Counted from the first letter of the stretch, positions 14,746-23,183 are shown. The stretch is 33,485 nt of DNA from Alphaproteobacteria bacterium UBA1908 (GCA_002337525.1 DDGG01000026.1:1-33485); one strand, 5' to 3'. Translations and numbers: made by a program. Notes: a model not told the origin generated them from the sequence alone.

Positions 14746-15480
14746 ATGAGAAATTTCGTGCAAAAAAAAATGCAATGGCTTTATGGCGTCCACGCTGTTA
14801 AAGCAGCTCTTGAAAACCCTAAACGAGAAATTTTAAAGCTTTTCGTTATCAACGATCGATTGCAACAAGATTTTTCTCAGCATGGTGCCACAGTAGTTCC
14901 AAAAAGCACTTTTGATAACCTGTTCCCGCCACAAACGGTTCACCAGGGAATTGCGGCCCAAGTTTCCTGTTTGAAAAATATTACCCTGGAAGACCTTCTC
15001 AAAAATAAAAAGCATGATGATCTTATGATCATGCTTGATCAAGTAACCGATCCTCATAACGTAGGGGCAATTTTAAGATCAGCCGCTGCCTTTGGTGCAA
15101 AAGCTGTTATCATTCAGGAAAGAAATAGCCCCGCCCCTGAAAATGCTATTTTAGCCAAAACAGCCTCTGGTGCTTTAGAACAAGTCCCTCTTGTCATGGC
15201 CAAAAATCTGGCACGGGCCCTAACGTCTCTTAAGAAAGCTGGATACTGGATTCTGGGTCTTGATGAACAGGGGGTCCCTCTGAGCAAGACCTCTCTGCCA
15301 CGCCCTCTTGTTCTTGTTCTCGGCGCAGAAGGTAAAGGCGTCCGACGCCTTATACAAAAAGAATCAGACCTTCTTGTTTGTTTACCGACCTCATCAACCT
15401 ATACAACACTGAATGTTTCCAATGCCGCTGCCGTTGCTTTATACGCCGCCCAAGTTGCCATTATAGGGGAATCTCAATGA
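14746..15480 (+). CDS. rlmB: SPOUT-class 23S rRNA (guanosine-2'-O-)-methyltransferase, TrmH/RlmB family
   Basis: Methylates a ribose 2'-OH using S-adenosylmethionine; RlmB itself acts on G2251 in the peptidyl-transferase P loop of 23S rRNA. The 244-residue product has an N-terminal substrate-binding domain (WLYGVHAVKAALENPKREI, about 11-85). The trefoil-knot SpoU domain follows with the three signature motifs LDQVTDPHNVGAILRSAAAFGA, LVLGAEGKGVRRL and LNVSNAAAVALYAAQ. The ATG at 14746 has only a weak Shine-Dalgarno. An in-frame ATG at 14770, just after an A9 run, is an equally possible start and would give the usual MxxLYGxHAV opening. A TATAAA at 14723-14728 is the only -10-like element nearby. 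Family assignment is firm; the exact rRNA target is inferred. Confidence 0.93.
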   Translation: MRNFVQKKMQWLYGVHAVKAALENPKREILKLFVINDRLQQDFSQHGATVVPKSTFDNLFPPQTVHQGIAAQVSCLKNITLEDLLKNKKHDDLMIMLDQVTDPHNVGAILRSAAAFGAKAVIIQERNSPAPENAILAKTASGALEQVPLVMAKNLARALTSLKKAGYWILGLDEQGVPLSKTSLPRPLVLVLGAEGKGVRRLIQKESDLLVCLPTSSTYTTLNVSNAAAVALYAAQVAIIGESQ

Positions 15481-16283
15481 AGTCACCTGCCCTCGTCCTT
15501 TTCTTTAAAGGAATCCTTTTGCTTATAATACTTGCAAGTTGTTCTTTAACGACTCTTTTCCTTTTGAATGTGCCTCTCTCCAAGAGCCTTTTGAACGAAA
15601 ACAAAAATCTTGTTAACTTTATCCTCTTAATAACAATGGCCTTCTATTTTCTTGGCTCTATCCCCTTTGGTCTTATTCTGACAAAAGCCGGAGGGCTAGG
15701 GGATATTCGCAAAATAGGTTCAGGCAATATAGGAGCCACTAATGTTTTGAGAGCAGGAAATAAAAGTATTGCCGCCGCAACTTTGTTTCTAGATGCGTTG
15801 AAAGGGTTTTTATGTGTTTTTATTGCAAGTTCAGAGGTATCACTAAACTATGTCACAAACCTTATTCCCGTCACAGCACTCCTTGAGGATTATCACGGAA
15901 TTCCTCTAAAAATCGTCTTGCAACTTTTAGCCGCAACAGTAGCTCTCCTGGGTCATTTATACCCGGTATGGCTTTCTTTCAAAGGTGGCAAAGGCATCGC
16001 AACCCTGGCAGGCATTCTGTTAAGTCTCTCTCCCACAATCTGGATCACTGCAATTGCTCTCTGGATCGTTATATTTCTAAAAACACGTTTATCATCATTA
16101 GCCGCCATTTGTGCCCTTGTCCTGACGCCTGCCGTGACTTTTGTTATAGAGGGGGCCCCGTTAGGTCTCTGGCTTACCGGGATCTCTACCTTATTATTAT
16201 GGCGCCACAAAGACAATGCAAAACGCCTGATCACAGGTAAGGAAGGAAAGATTGGAACCAAAGGCATCGATGCTAAAAAATAA
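15477..16283 (+). CDS. plsY: Acyl-phosphate:glycerol-3-phosphate acyltransferase with N-terminal extension
   Basis: Inner-membrane enzyme that transfers an acyl group from acyl-phosphate to glycerol-3-phosphate, the first step of phospholipid synthesis. The three family motifs are present: KIGSGNIGATNVLRAGN, GHLYPVWLSFKGGKGIAT and WRHKDNAKRLITGKEGKIG, among about five to six hydrophobic segments. At 268 residues it is longer than the usual ~200. The canonical protein begins near residue 45 (FILLITMAFYFLGSIPFG), and about 40 extra residues carry a hydrophobic stretch with a lipobox-like LASC (residues 19-22). The ATG at 15477 overlaps the rlmB stop as ATGA and has AGGGGA upstream; the inner ATG at 15636 has no ribosome-binding site. 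The extension therefore looks translated. Confidence 0.93.
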   Translation: MKSPALVLFFKGILLLIILASCSLTTLFLLNVPLSKSLLNENKNLVNFILLITMAFYFLGSIPFGLILTKAGGLGDIRKIGSGNIGATNVLRAGNKSIAAATLFLDALKGFLCVFIASSEVSLNYVTNLIPVTALLEDYHGIPLKIVLQLLAATVALLGHLYPVWLSFKGGKGIATLAGILLSLSPTIWITAIALWIVIFLKTRLSSLAAICALVLTPAVTFVIEGAPLGLWLTGISTLLLWRHKDNAKRLITGKEGKIGTKGIDAKK

Positions 16284-17415
16284 AGAACTCACCTCACTAT
16301 CTGAGTTAACAAAATCGGAAAAAAGAGCTCGACTTCGGCTCTTCAGGTCTGAAAATGTAGGATGCGTCTCTTTTTTCCAGCTTTTACAGCGTCATGGGAC
16401 TGCCGAAGAAGCCCTTAACCATATTAACCTTTATGCACAGCAAGGGGGGCGTTCAAAGCCTTTACGTCTTGCAACAGATCAAGAAATCGACCAGGAAATC
16501 CAAAAAACAACCCGGCATGGAGCACGCTTTCTTTTTTGGGGAGAAAGTCTTTACCCGAAAGAACTTTCTGCCATCTATGATCCCCCTCCTGTAATAATTT
16601 ACAAAGGTCGTGAAGAACTTTTTCAAACACCAAAGCTCAGCATTGTTGGTGCACGGAACGCTTCTTTAAATGCCAAAAAACTGGCATACACATTTTCACA
16701 AAAAATAGCCCAGGAGGGCTGGAGTATTGTTTCAGGTTTGGCACGCGGCATTGATCGTGCGGCTCATGAAGGCGCCCTTGATCACGCTACTGTCGCCTGT
16801 GTTGCGGGAGGCATTGATACAATTTACCCTTCAGAAAATGAAGATCTTTTTAAAGCGATTCCAGAAAAAGGACTTTTAATGACAGAAGCGCCTTTTGGCA
16901 CTAAACCCCACGCCAGTCTTTTTCCACGACGCAACCGTCTCGTCTCGGGATTAAGCCAGGGCATCCTGGTTATTGAAGCCGCTCTTAAGTCTGGTTCTCT
17001 TATTACAGCTCGCCTTGGCCTGGAACACAATCGGGAAATCTTCGCTATCCCGGGATCACCTCTTGACCCAAGGTCACAAGGTGCTAATAAACTCATACAG
17101 GACGGCGCTAAGCTCGTTCAAAAACCTGAAGATATTTTGGAATCCCTCAAAACGTCTCCCTCTCTTTATCCAATACAAAAAAACCCGATGAACCATGAAA
17201 ATCTTTCAGAAAAAATATCCTCCAAAGAAATGACGCGTTTACGTCACTTAATTATCACATCATTAAGTTGTGAGCCGATTTCTGTTGACGAGCTCTTAAG
17301 AGAATGCGACTTCTCATATTCTATTGTTTCTTATGTTCTGCTGGAGCTTGAACTTGCCGGAAGAATTATACGACATCCGGGAAATAATGTTTCCAGAAAG
17401 ATGGATGCTGTTTAA
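16252..17415 (+). CDS. dprA: DNA processing protein DprA (Smf)
   Basis: Cytoplasmic single-strand DNA-binding protein. In transformable bacteria it loads RecA on incoming DNA; it is also kept in many non-transforming species. The 387-residue product has an N-terminal helical region, then the Rossmann-like domain (PKLSIVGARNAS from about 129; GLARGIDRAAHEGAL; FPRRNRLVSGLSQGILVIEAALKSGSLITA from about 224; FAIPGSPLDPRSQGANKLIQDGA). A C-terminal winged-helix DprA domain occupies about 320-385 (ISVDELLRECDFSYSIVSYVLLELELAGRI). Two starts are possible. TTG at 16252 has AAGGAAGG five bases upstream; ATG at 16270 has only a weak AAAGG. Either overlaps the plsY end, by 32 or 14 bases, suggesting coupling. 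Confidence 0.95.
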   Translation: MEPKASMLKNKELTSLSELTKSEKRARLRLFRSENVGCVSFFQLLQRHGTAEEALNHINLYAQQGGRSKPLRLATDQEIDQEIQKTTRHGARFLFWGESLYPKELSAIYDPPPVIIYKGREELFQTPKLSIVGARNASLNAKKLAYTFSQKIAQEGWSIVSGLARGIDRAAHEGALDHATVACVAGGIDTIYPSENEDLFKAIPEKGLLMTEAPFGTKPHASLFPRRNRLVSGLSQGILVIEAALKSGSLITARLGLEHNREIFAIPGSPLDPRSQGANKLIQDGAKLVQKPEDILESLKTSPSLYPIQKNPMNHENLSEKISSKEMTRLRHLIITSLSCEPISVDELLRECDFSYSIVSYVLLELELAGRIIRHPGNNVSRKMDAV

Positions 17416-17457
17416 ACAGCTTTGTAATAATAACGTGAAAGAAAAAGAAGAAAAGCA

Positions 17458-19854
17458 ATGAAAGTTGTTGTTGTTGAGTCACCCTCAAAAGCCAAAACAA
17501 TTAATAAATATCTTGGCAAAGATTATATCGTTCTTGCCAGCTTTGGCCACGTCAGAGATTTGCCTTCAAAAAATGGATCTGTAGATCCTGATAATAACTT
17601 TAGTATGTTGTGGGAAACAGAATCGCGATCCACGAAACACATTAATGAGATTGCGGCCGCTTTAAAAGGGGCAGATACTCTTTATCTTGCAACTGACCCT
17701 GATCGTGAGGGAGAGGCCATTTCATGGCATATTCGCGAAGTCCTTGAAAAGAGAAACAAATTAAAAGACATCAACGTTCAACGCATTGTTTTTCACGAAA
17801 TCACAAAAAAGGCTGTCCAAAAATCCCTGGATCACCCTCGTGATCTTGATCAAGGTCTCATTGATGCATACCTGGCACGCCGAGCTCTTGATTATCTTGT
17901 TGGTTTCACACTGTCTCCCATTTTATGGACGCGCCTTCCCGGGTGCCGTTCTGCAGGACGTGTTCAGTCTGTTGCCCTTCGTCTTGTCTCTGATCGGGAA
18001 GCTGAAATTGAGGCTTTTAAATCAGAAGAATACTGGTCTTTAACAGCAACCTTTCTTAAAGAAACAAAAAAATCTTTTGGAGCTCGCCTTACCCATGTCA
18101 GTGGGGAAAAACTTGAAAAATTTACCCTGACATCAGAAAAAGAAGCGCTCCCTCTTAAAAAAGAAGCAGAACAGCAAACTTATTCTGTTCTTAACATTGA
18201 AAAAAAACAAGCAAAACGGAACCCTTCTGCTCCCTTTATTACTTCTACCCTACAACAAGAAGCCTCGAGAAAGCTGCGTTTTAGTGCTCGCAAAACCATG
18301 CAGCTTGCCCAGCGTCTTTACGAAGGGATTCAAATTGGGGGAGAAACAGTCGGTTTAATCACCTATATGCGTACGGACAGCGTTAACGTCGCCACTGAAG
18401 CCATTACCGGAGCGCGCGAGCATATTAAAAACGCTTATGGAGAAAAATATCTCCCTAAATCTCCACGCCTTTTTAAAAGCAAAACCAAAAACGCGCAAGA
18501 AGCTCATGAGGCCATACGTCCCACTAGTATTACAAGGTCCCCGGTCTCTCTCAAGGCTGCTTTGGATAAAGATCAATGGGCCCTGTATGATTTAATCTGG
18601 AAACGATTCCTGGCTTCTCAGATGGAAACCATGATCCTGGATCAGGTTGCTGTTGATATTGAGAGTACTAATAAAAAATTTATTTTTCGCGCTAATGGAT
18701 CAACAATTGCCTTTGATGGCTTTTTTCGTGTTTATGTTGAAGGTAAAGACGAAGATGATATAAATACCGGAGACGACGAGAAACTTCTTCCTCCTTTAGC
18801 ACAAAAAGAAGCCCTTGACATTGAAGAAGTTTTGGCCAATCAGCATTTTACCCAGCCCCCTCCCCGTTATTCAGAAGCAAGTCTTGTCAAAAAGCTTGAG
18901 GAGCTCGGGATTGGTCGGCCATCAACTTATGCCTCCATTATTTCAACATTACTTGATCGCAATTACGTTCGTCTTGACAAGCGTCAATTGCATCCAGAAT
19001 CTCTGGGGCGCCTTGTAACAGCGTTCCTTTATGAATACTTCACAAAATATCTTGAATATGATTTCACGGCAGATCTGGAAGAACGTCTTGATGATATTTC
19101 AAACGGAGGAGGTGCTTATCTAAAAGTGCTTGAAGAGTTTTGGAAAGCCTTTAAAGAATCGACGAAAGAAGCTGATAAACTGCGTATTACAGATGTCTTG
19201 AACTTGCTTGAAGAAAATCTGAAAGACTATATCTTTCCTCCACGGGAAGATGGAACTAACCCAAAATCTTGTCCCTCTTGTAATGAAGGTTCTCTATCGC
19301 TTCGCCTTGGAAAATTTGGAGGTTTTGTTGGATGTTCACGCTACCCTGATTGCTCGTACACCAGGCAGTTATCGACATCTCTGCCTGAAGGAGAAGAGCC
19401 TACAGAAGCAGCGGCTGTTTTTGAAACAAAAATCCTGGGTCAAGATCCCAAACTGGGTCTTGATGTGACACTGCGTAAAGGACCTTATGGTTTTTATTAT
19501 CAATGGGGAGATGCAGAAAAAAAGAAAAAACCAAAACGCGTTTCTTTGCCGAAGGGAACAACTCCTGAAACAGCTTCCCTGGAACAAGCTCTTGAAATAG
19601 GTGCCTTACCCCGTACAGTCGGCATTGACCCAGAAACAAAAGAGGAGATCACAGCTGCCATTGGTCGTTTTGGCCCCTACGTAAAACGTGGGTCAACATT
19701 TGCCTCTTTAACAAAAGAAGACGATGTTTTAACTGTATCCCTTGAGCGTGCGCTTGAACTTTTTATCCTCGCCAAAGAAAAAAAGAAAAATGCACCTGTC
19801 AGAAAAGCAACTGCAAAGAAAGCCTCTACTAAAAAAACCTCTGTTAAAAAGTAA
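17458..19854 (+). CDS. topA: DNA topoisomerase I
   Basis: Type IA topoisomerase that relaxes negative supercoils behind RNA polymerase. The 798-residue product opens with the Toprim domain (VVVESPSKAKTINKYLG with Glu7; the acidic DPDREGE after LATD). The catalytic tyrosine is Tyr303 in GLITYMRTDSVN. The central arch contains PPRYSEASLVKKLEELGIGRPSTYASII. There is one C4 zinc ribbon, CPSC...CSRYPDC (about 604-630), where E. coli has three. The tail has two glycine/aromatic repeats (RKGPYGFYYQWG, IGRFGPYVKRG), a C-terminal form common in alphaproteobacteria, and a lysine/threonine-rich end. It is 42 bases after dprA, with a purine-rich leader. Confidence 0.98.
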   Translation: MKVVVVESPSKAKTINKYLGKDYIVLASFGHVRDLPSKNGSVDPDNNFSMLWETESRSTKHINEIAAALKGADTLYLATDPDREGEAISWHIREVLEKRNKLKDINVQRIVFHEITKKAVQKSLDHPRDLDQGLIDAYLARRALDYLVGFTLSPILWTRLPGCRSAGRVQSVALRLVSDREAEIEAFKSEEYWSLTATFLKETKKSFGARLTHVSGEKLEKFTLTSEKEALPLKKEAEQQTYSVLNIEKKQAKRNPSAPFITSTLQQEASRKLRFSARKTMQLAQRLYEGIQIGGETVGLITYMRTDSVNVATEAITGAREHIKNAYGEKYLPKSPRLFKSKTKNAQEAHEAIRPTSITRSPVSLKAALDKDQWALYDLIWKRFLASQMETMILDQVAVDIESTNKKFIFRANGSTIAFDGFFRVYVEGKDEDDINTGDDEKLLPPLAQKEALDIEEVLANQHFTQPPPRYSEASLVKKLEELGIGRPSTYASIISTLLDRNYVRLDKRQLHPESLGRLVTAFLYEYFTKYLEYDFTADLEERLDDISNGGGAYLKVLEEFWKAFKESTKEADKLRITDVLNLLEENLKDYIFPPREDGTNPKSCPSCNEGSLSLRLGKFGGFVGCSRYPDCSYTRQLSTSLPEGEEPTEAAAVFETKILGQDPKLGLDVTLRKGPYGFYYQWGDAEKKKKPKRVSLPKGTTPETASLEQALEIGALPRTVGIDPETKEEITAAIGRFGPYVKRGSTFASLTKEDDVLTVSLERALELFILAKEKKKNAPVRKATAKKASTKKTSVKK

Positions 19855-19879
19855 TATTCATTTACCAGAATGCTTATTT

Positions 19880-19915
19880 TCCCGGGATTTTTAACTCAAA
19901 ATGAAAATCCCGGGA
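19880..19915. terminator. Strong hairpin downstream of topA lacking a T-tract
   Basis: TCCCGGGATTTT (19880-19891) and AAAATCCCGGGA (19904-19915) are perfectly complementary, giving 12 pairs with a 12-base AT-rich loop. On the plus strand the hairpin is followed by GAATGTAGAG, not by T residues, so it does not meet the intrinsic-terminator pattern. It may protect the topA 3' end from exonucleases or act with a factor. The remaining 185-base gap to rnr is AT-rich and contains no other gene I can support. Confidence 0.5.
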
Positions 19916-20011
19916 GAATGTAGAGAGCACATTTACAAAAAAGGCTTCTCGGCATAATAAATTAGAACTTGAACTTTTTCTTGAAAAGGCGCCATAAAGG
20001 GATCGAATACA

Positions 20012-20056
20012 ATGACTTTTAAAAAAAGAAAGAAATATTTTGTCCCTTCCAAGTGA
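20012..20056 (+). other. Short ORF that looks like the out-of-frame original start of rnr
   Basis: The ATG at 20012 has a good AAAGGGA Shine-Dalgarno nine bases upstream but runs only 14 codons to a TGA. It enters an A7 tract at 20021-20027. Removing one A from this tract puts the ATG in frame with RNase R, giving MTFKKERNIL followed by SLPSERQLL. This is how RNase R proteins usually begin: a short basic leader, then the helix-turn-helix domain. It is probably not an independent gene. Confidence 0.5.
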
Positions 20057-22268
20057 ACGTCAACTTCTTAACTTTTTGAATCAAGAGCCAGAACCCGTTT
20101 TACGTCGTGATCTTGCCAAGGCCTTTAATATTAAAGGGGAAGAACGTCGTCTATTTCGCACTTTTTTATCAGACTTGACAAAACAGGGCAAACTAACGAG
20201 AAAAGGCAAGGCTTACACCTCCATTCGACGTAAATCATCTTCAACTCTGACAGTTCTTATTACCGACCAGGAAGATAACTTTTTTATTGGAATACCTGTA
20301 ACACCTTTGGAAGAAAAGACTCATGAGCCTATCATGATAAGAGATTCTGCTGGCCAGCTTAACATTGGTCACAAAGCCCTTGTTCGCCTGAACGATCAAA
20401 AGACAGAAGCGCCTCTCGTAGCAGATCTTGTACGAGTTATAAGGGCTACAGAATCAAAAAAAATGATTGGTCGTTTCTGTGCGTTAGGAGATCATGGAAC
20501 CCTTCAATCTCTTTCTAAAAAAGATCGCCACGAATATCCTATTGCTGCAAACCATACAATGGGAGCCCGGGATGGAGACATCGTTGAGGTCACTCTGGAG
20601 CAACACGGGAAACATCGGTTTTCTGCAAAGGTGGTGCGCCTTCTAAACGCCGCAGATGAAAAGACTTTAACTCCTTCAGACCTGGCAATTCTAGAGCATG
20701 ACTTACCTCATGCTTTTTCTGATGAAGCCTTAAAATTCGCCTCAAAAGCTTCGAAGCCCACATTGGGAACACGAGAAGATCTAAGGCATCTGCCTCTTGT
20801 AACAATTGATGACAAGGATGCCCGGGATTTTGATGATGCTGTGTGGGCAACACCCGATCATTGTGAAACAAACCCTGGAGGATGGCAGATTTGCGTTGCC
20901 ATTGCGGATGTTTCGCACTATGTAAAACCCGGGACAGCTCTTGATAAAGAAGCCCGTGAAAGAGGGAATTCTGTTTATTTTCCTGATCAGGTCGTTCCTA
21001 TGCTCCCTGAAACACTATCAAATGATCTGTGCTCCTTAAAGCCTGATGTTGACAGAGCCTGTTTTGCTGTTTTTATGACAATCACAAAAACAGGTAAACT
21101 GATTTCACATCAATTTACGCGCGGCCTGATGAAATCAGCCAAGCGCTTGACATATCATCAAACCCAGGAAGCAATCGAGGGTCAAAAAACCGATCTCTCC
21201 AAAGAGTTTATTCAAAAAGTAATTGAGCCCTTGTACGGTGCCTATAATGCTTTAAAAAAAGGACGCCATTACCGAGGAGTTCTGGAGTTAAATATTCCCG
21301 AGCAAAAACTTGTGCTGGATAAAAAAGGCCATGTTACCTCAATCGAATCACGACCACGTCTTTCAAGCCATCAATTAATTGAAGAATTCATGGTTCTTGC
21401 CAATGTCGCCTCTGCAAGTACACTGGATCAAGCAACCCTGCTTTGTATGTTCCGTGTCCATGATCAACCTGCCCCCGAAAAAGTTGACGTTCTTCGGCAA
21501 TTTCTGAAACTCATGAATATTGATTTCTCGAAAGGCCAGCGTATTTCTCCCAAGGTTTTCAATGCATTATTAAAACAAGTTGCTGGGAAACCACAAGAAC
21601 AGGCTGTCAACGAACTTGTTTTAAGATCCCAGGCCCAAGCGATTTATACACCTGATAATATTGGGCATTTTGGCCTTGGACTCGCACGCTATGCCCACTT
21701 TACATCCCCCATTCGACGATATGCAGATTTACTGGTTCATCGAGCTCTTACTCACTATCTAGAAAAAAAGCCCTCCAAAAGCTTTGAGTACTCACTGTCT
21801 GAATTTGCTGAAACAGGGGAACACCTTTCTCTAACAGAGCGACGAGCTGCAAAAGCTGAACGTCAATCAAAAGATCGCTTTGTAAGTCAGTATCTTGCCG
21901 ACAAAATTGATGAGGTTTTTGAAGGAAGAATTTCTGGTATCGGGGAAATCGGCCTTTTTATTCTATTAACTGAATCTGGGGGTGATGCTTTTCTACCAAC
22001 ACGCCTTTTACCGCATGACTATTATTTTTATAATGCCAAAAACCAATCACTTCACGGAAAGCGCACAAAAAAAACCTTTCAGTTAGGTGACATCATAAAA
22101 GTCCGCCTGATTGAAGCAAATCCTTTAACAGGTAATATTATCGTGACACTTGAAAATACACCGCGTCACCCTCAAAAACGCTCTCCTTCCAGGAAGTTTT
22201 CACAGAAAAAAAAGGCTTCAAAAAGCTTTCCAAAGAAAAAGTCTGCACACAACAACAAAAATAGTTAA
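20040..22268 (+). CDS. rnr: Ribonuclease R
   Basis: Processive 3'-5' exoribonuclease of the RNB family that degrades structured RNA, including rRNA and mRNA fragments. The 742-residue frame holds an N-terminal winged-helix region (1-60), cold-shock domains and the catalytic RNB domain. The acidic cluster DDKDARDFDDA has Asp257, Asp260, Asp263, Asp265 and Asp266. Further on are RERGNSVYFPDQVVPMLPETLSNDLCSL and GLARYAHFTSPIRRYADLLVHRAL. An S1 domain lies at about 625-710 and a Lys/Ser-rich tail ends the protein. The frame's first usable start is TTG at 20040, with no Shine-Dalgarno. A well-placed ATG at 20012 is one base out of frame across an A7 tract (described separately), so the true start is uncertain. 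Confidence 0.93.
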   Translation: MSLPSERQLLNFLNQEPEPVLRRDLAKAFNIKGEERRLFRTFLSDLTKQGKLTRKGKAYTSIRRKSSSTLTVLITDQEDNFFIGIPVTPLEEKTHEPIMIRDSAGQLNIGHKALVRLNDQKTEAPLVADLVRVIRATESKKMIGRFCALGDHGTLQSLSKKDRHEYPIAANHTMGARDGDIVEVTLEQHGKHRFSAKVVRLLNAADEKTLTPSDLAILEHDLPHAFSDEALKFASKASKPTLGTREDLRHLPLVTIDDKDARDFDDAVWATPDHCETNPGGWQICVAIADVSHYVKPGTALDKEARERGNSVYFPDQVVPMLPETLSNDLCSLKPDVDRACFAVFMTITKTGKLISHQFTRGLMKSAKRLTYHQTQEAIEGQKTDLSKEFIQKVIEPLYGAYNALKKGRHYRGVLELNIPEQKLVLDKKGHVTSIESRPRLSSHQLIEEFMVLANVASASTLDQATLLCMFRVHDQPAPEKVDVLRQFLKLMNIDFSKGQRISPKVFNALLKQVAGKPQEQAVNELVLRSQAQAIYTPDNIGHFGLGLARYAHFTSPIRRYADLLVHRALTHYLEKKPSKSFEYSLSEFAETGEHLSLTERRAAKAERQSKDRFVSQYLADKIDEVFEGRISGIGEIGLFILLTESGGDAFLPTRLLPHDYYFYNAKNQSLHGKRTKKTFQLGDIIKVRLIEANPLTGNIIVTLENTPRHPQKRSPSRKFSQKKKASKSFPKKKSAHNNKNS

Positions 22269-22347
22269 GCCCTTAATTTTTAGTTGAATTATCAATACAT
22301 TATCGTTGATATGAATTTTTAAAGAGTTTTTTAGGATCGGCAACCTT

Positions 22348-22374
22348 CAATCTTAAGATAGATTGTCGTTTTTT
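22348..22374 (+). terminator. Terminator-like hairpin after rnr
   Basis: CAATCT (22348-22353) pairs with AGATTG (22360-22365) across a 6-base loop. It is followed by TCG and T6 (22369-22374). A wider GGCAA/TTGCC pair (22339-22343 with 22373-22377) could lengthen the stem. It lies about 80 bases after the rnr stop, in the convergent gap with the DUF502 gene. An AT-rich inverted repeat, GGCTTTTTTTATAAAAAACC (22388-22407), in the same gap may serve the opposite strand, but this is weak. Confidence 0.6.
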
Positions 22375-22438
22375 GCCTGAAAATTCTGGCTTTTTTTATA
22401 AAAAACCTTGTGAGGGTCCTATCATTCACTTTTTAAAA

Positions 22439-23098
22439 TTATTTCTCTCTTTCCCGAGAAAAATCAGGCGTTACAATACCTGCCGATACAACCATTTTAA
22501 TCCCCTGCTCAACAGTCATCGATAAAAGCTGGACCTGTGATCGTGGAACAAATAAAAGAAAACCAGACGTTGGGTTAGGTGTCGTTGGTACAAAAACATT
22601 CACGACCTCATCATTCAGTTTTTGTTGCACTTCTCCTTTTGTTACGCCCGTCACAAAACCAATTGACCAAAGACCTTTACGAGGATATTCAATAAGAACA
22701 GCCTGACGAAATGAAGATTTATCCCGTTCAAAAACAGCCTGAAAGATTTGTTTAATTGCGCTATAAAGCCCTCTCAGGATTGGTGTCCTGTCCATAACAT
22801 TATCACCAATCCTTAAAAGAAGACTGCCTAAAAAACCAGCAGCAAGCCACCCTATCAAAATAAAAACAATAATAGCGACCAATAATCCTAATCCCGGGAT
22901 ATGAAAAGAAAAGTAACCATCAAAAGAAAACCTGTCCGGGATAAGGCTTGTGATCGCAGAATCAATAGAGGTAACTGCTGTCCAGGCAACATAAAGCGTT
23001 AGAACAAGGGGAGAAGTGACCAAAATACCGGACAAAAGATATGCGCGTAATCGTAAGAAGAACTTTTTTAATGATCCTGGAGGTGTAGATTGGCTCAC
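22439..23098 (-). CDS. DUF502 family inner-membrane protein
   Basis: Function unknown. The 219-residue product has a basic N-terminus, a first membrane segment (about 18-42, LLSGILVTSPLVLTLYVAWTAV) and a second (about 68-98, IPGLGLLVAIIVFILIGWLAAGFLGSLLL). A soluble C-terminal domain follows with the family's recognisable blocks: DRTPILRGLYSAIKQIFQAVF, VLIEYPRKGLWSIGFVTG, VFVPTTPNPTSGFLLFVPRSQVQLLSMTVEQGIKMVVSAGIVTP. The start is GTG at 23098 with AAGGA six bases upstream. It is last in the leftward gene block and may have its own promoter. The assignment to DUF502 rests on recognising these motifs. Confidence 0.88.
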   Translation of the reverse strand: MSQSTPPGSLKKFFLRLRAYLLSGILVTSPLVLTLYVAWTAVTSIDSAITSLIPDRFSFDGYFSFHIPGLGLLVAIIVFILIGWLAAGFLGSLLLRIGDNVMDRTPILRGLYSAIKQIFQAVFERDKSSFRQAVLIEYPRKGLWSIGFVTGVTKGEVQQKLNDEVVNVFVPTTPNPTSGFLLFVPRSQVQLLSMTVEQGIKMVVSAGIVTPDFSREREK

Positions 23099-23118
23099 GA
23101 TGAATCCTTATTAAATAT

Positions 23119-23148
23119 ATTATAAGACCAGGATATCATAACCCTCAG
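23119..23148 (-). promoter_or_regulatory. Candidate promoter of the DUF502 gene
   Basis: A perfect -10, TATAAT (23119-23124, minus strand), is preceded after 18 bases by CTGAGG (23143-23148), a poor -35 with three of six matches. It lies in the 85-base gap between the ccmB stop and the GTG start. The Shine-Dalgarno would fall very near the 5' end of the transcript. The -10 match could be chance in AT-rich DNA. Confidence 0.35.
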
Positions 23149-23183
23149 TTTTCTTCACGGAAGAAATCCGGCAACACCTTTAA

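Noticed and set aside
20012..20056. Independent leader peptide gene upstream of rnr
   Set aside because: The 14-codon frame becomes the natural RNase R N-terminus after a one-base change, which explains it better than a separate peptide.
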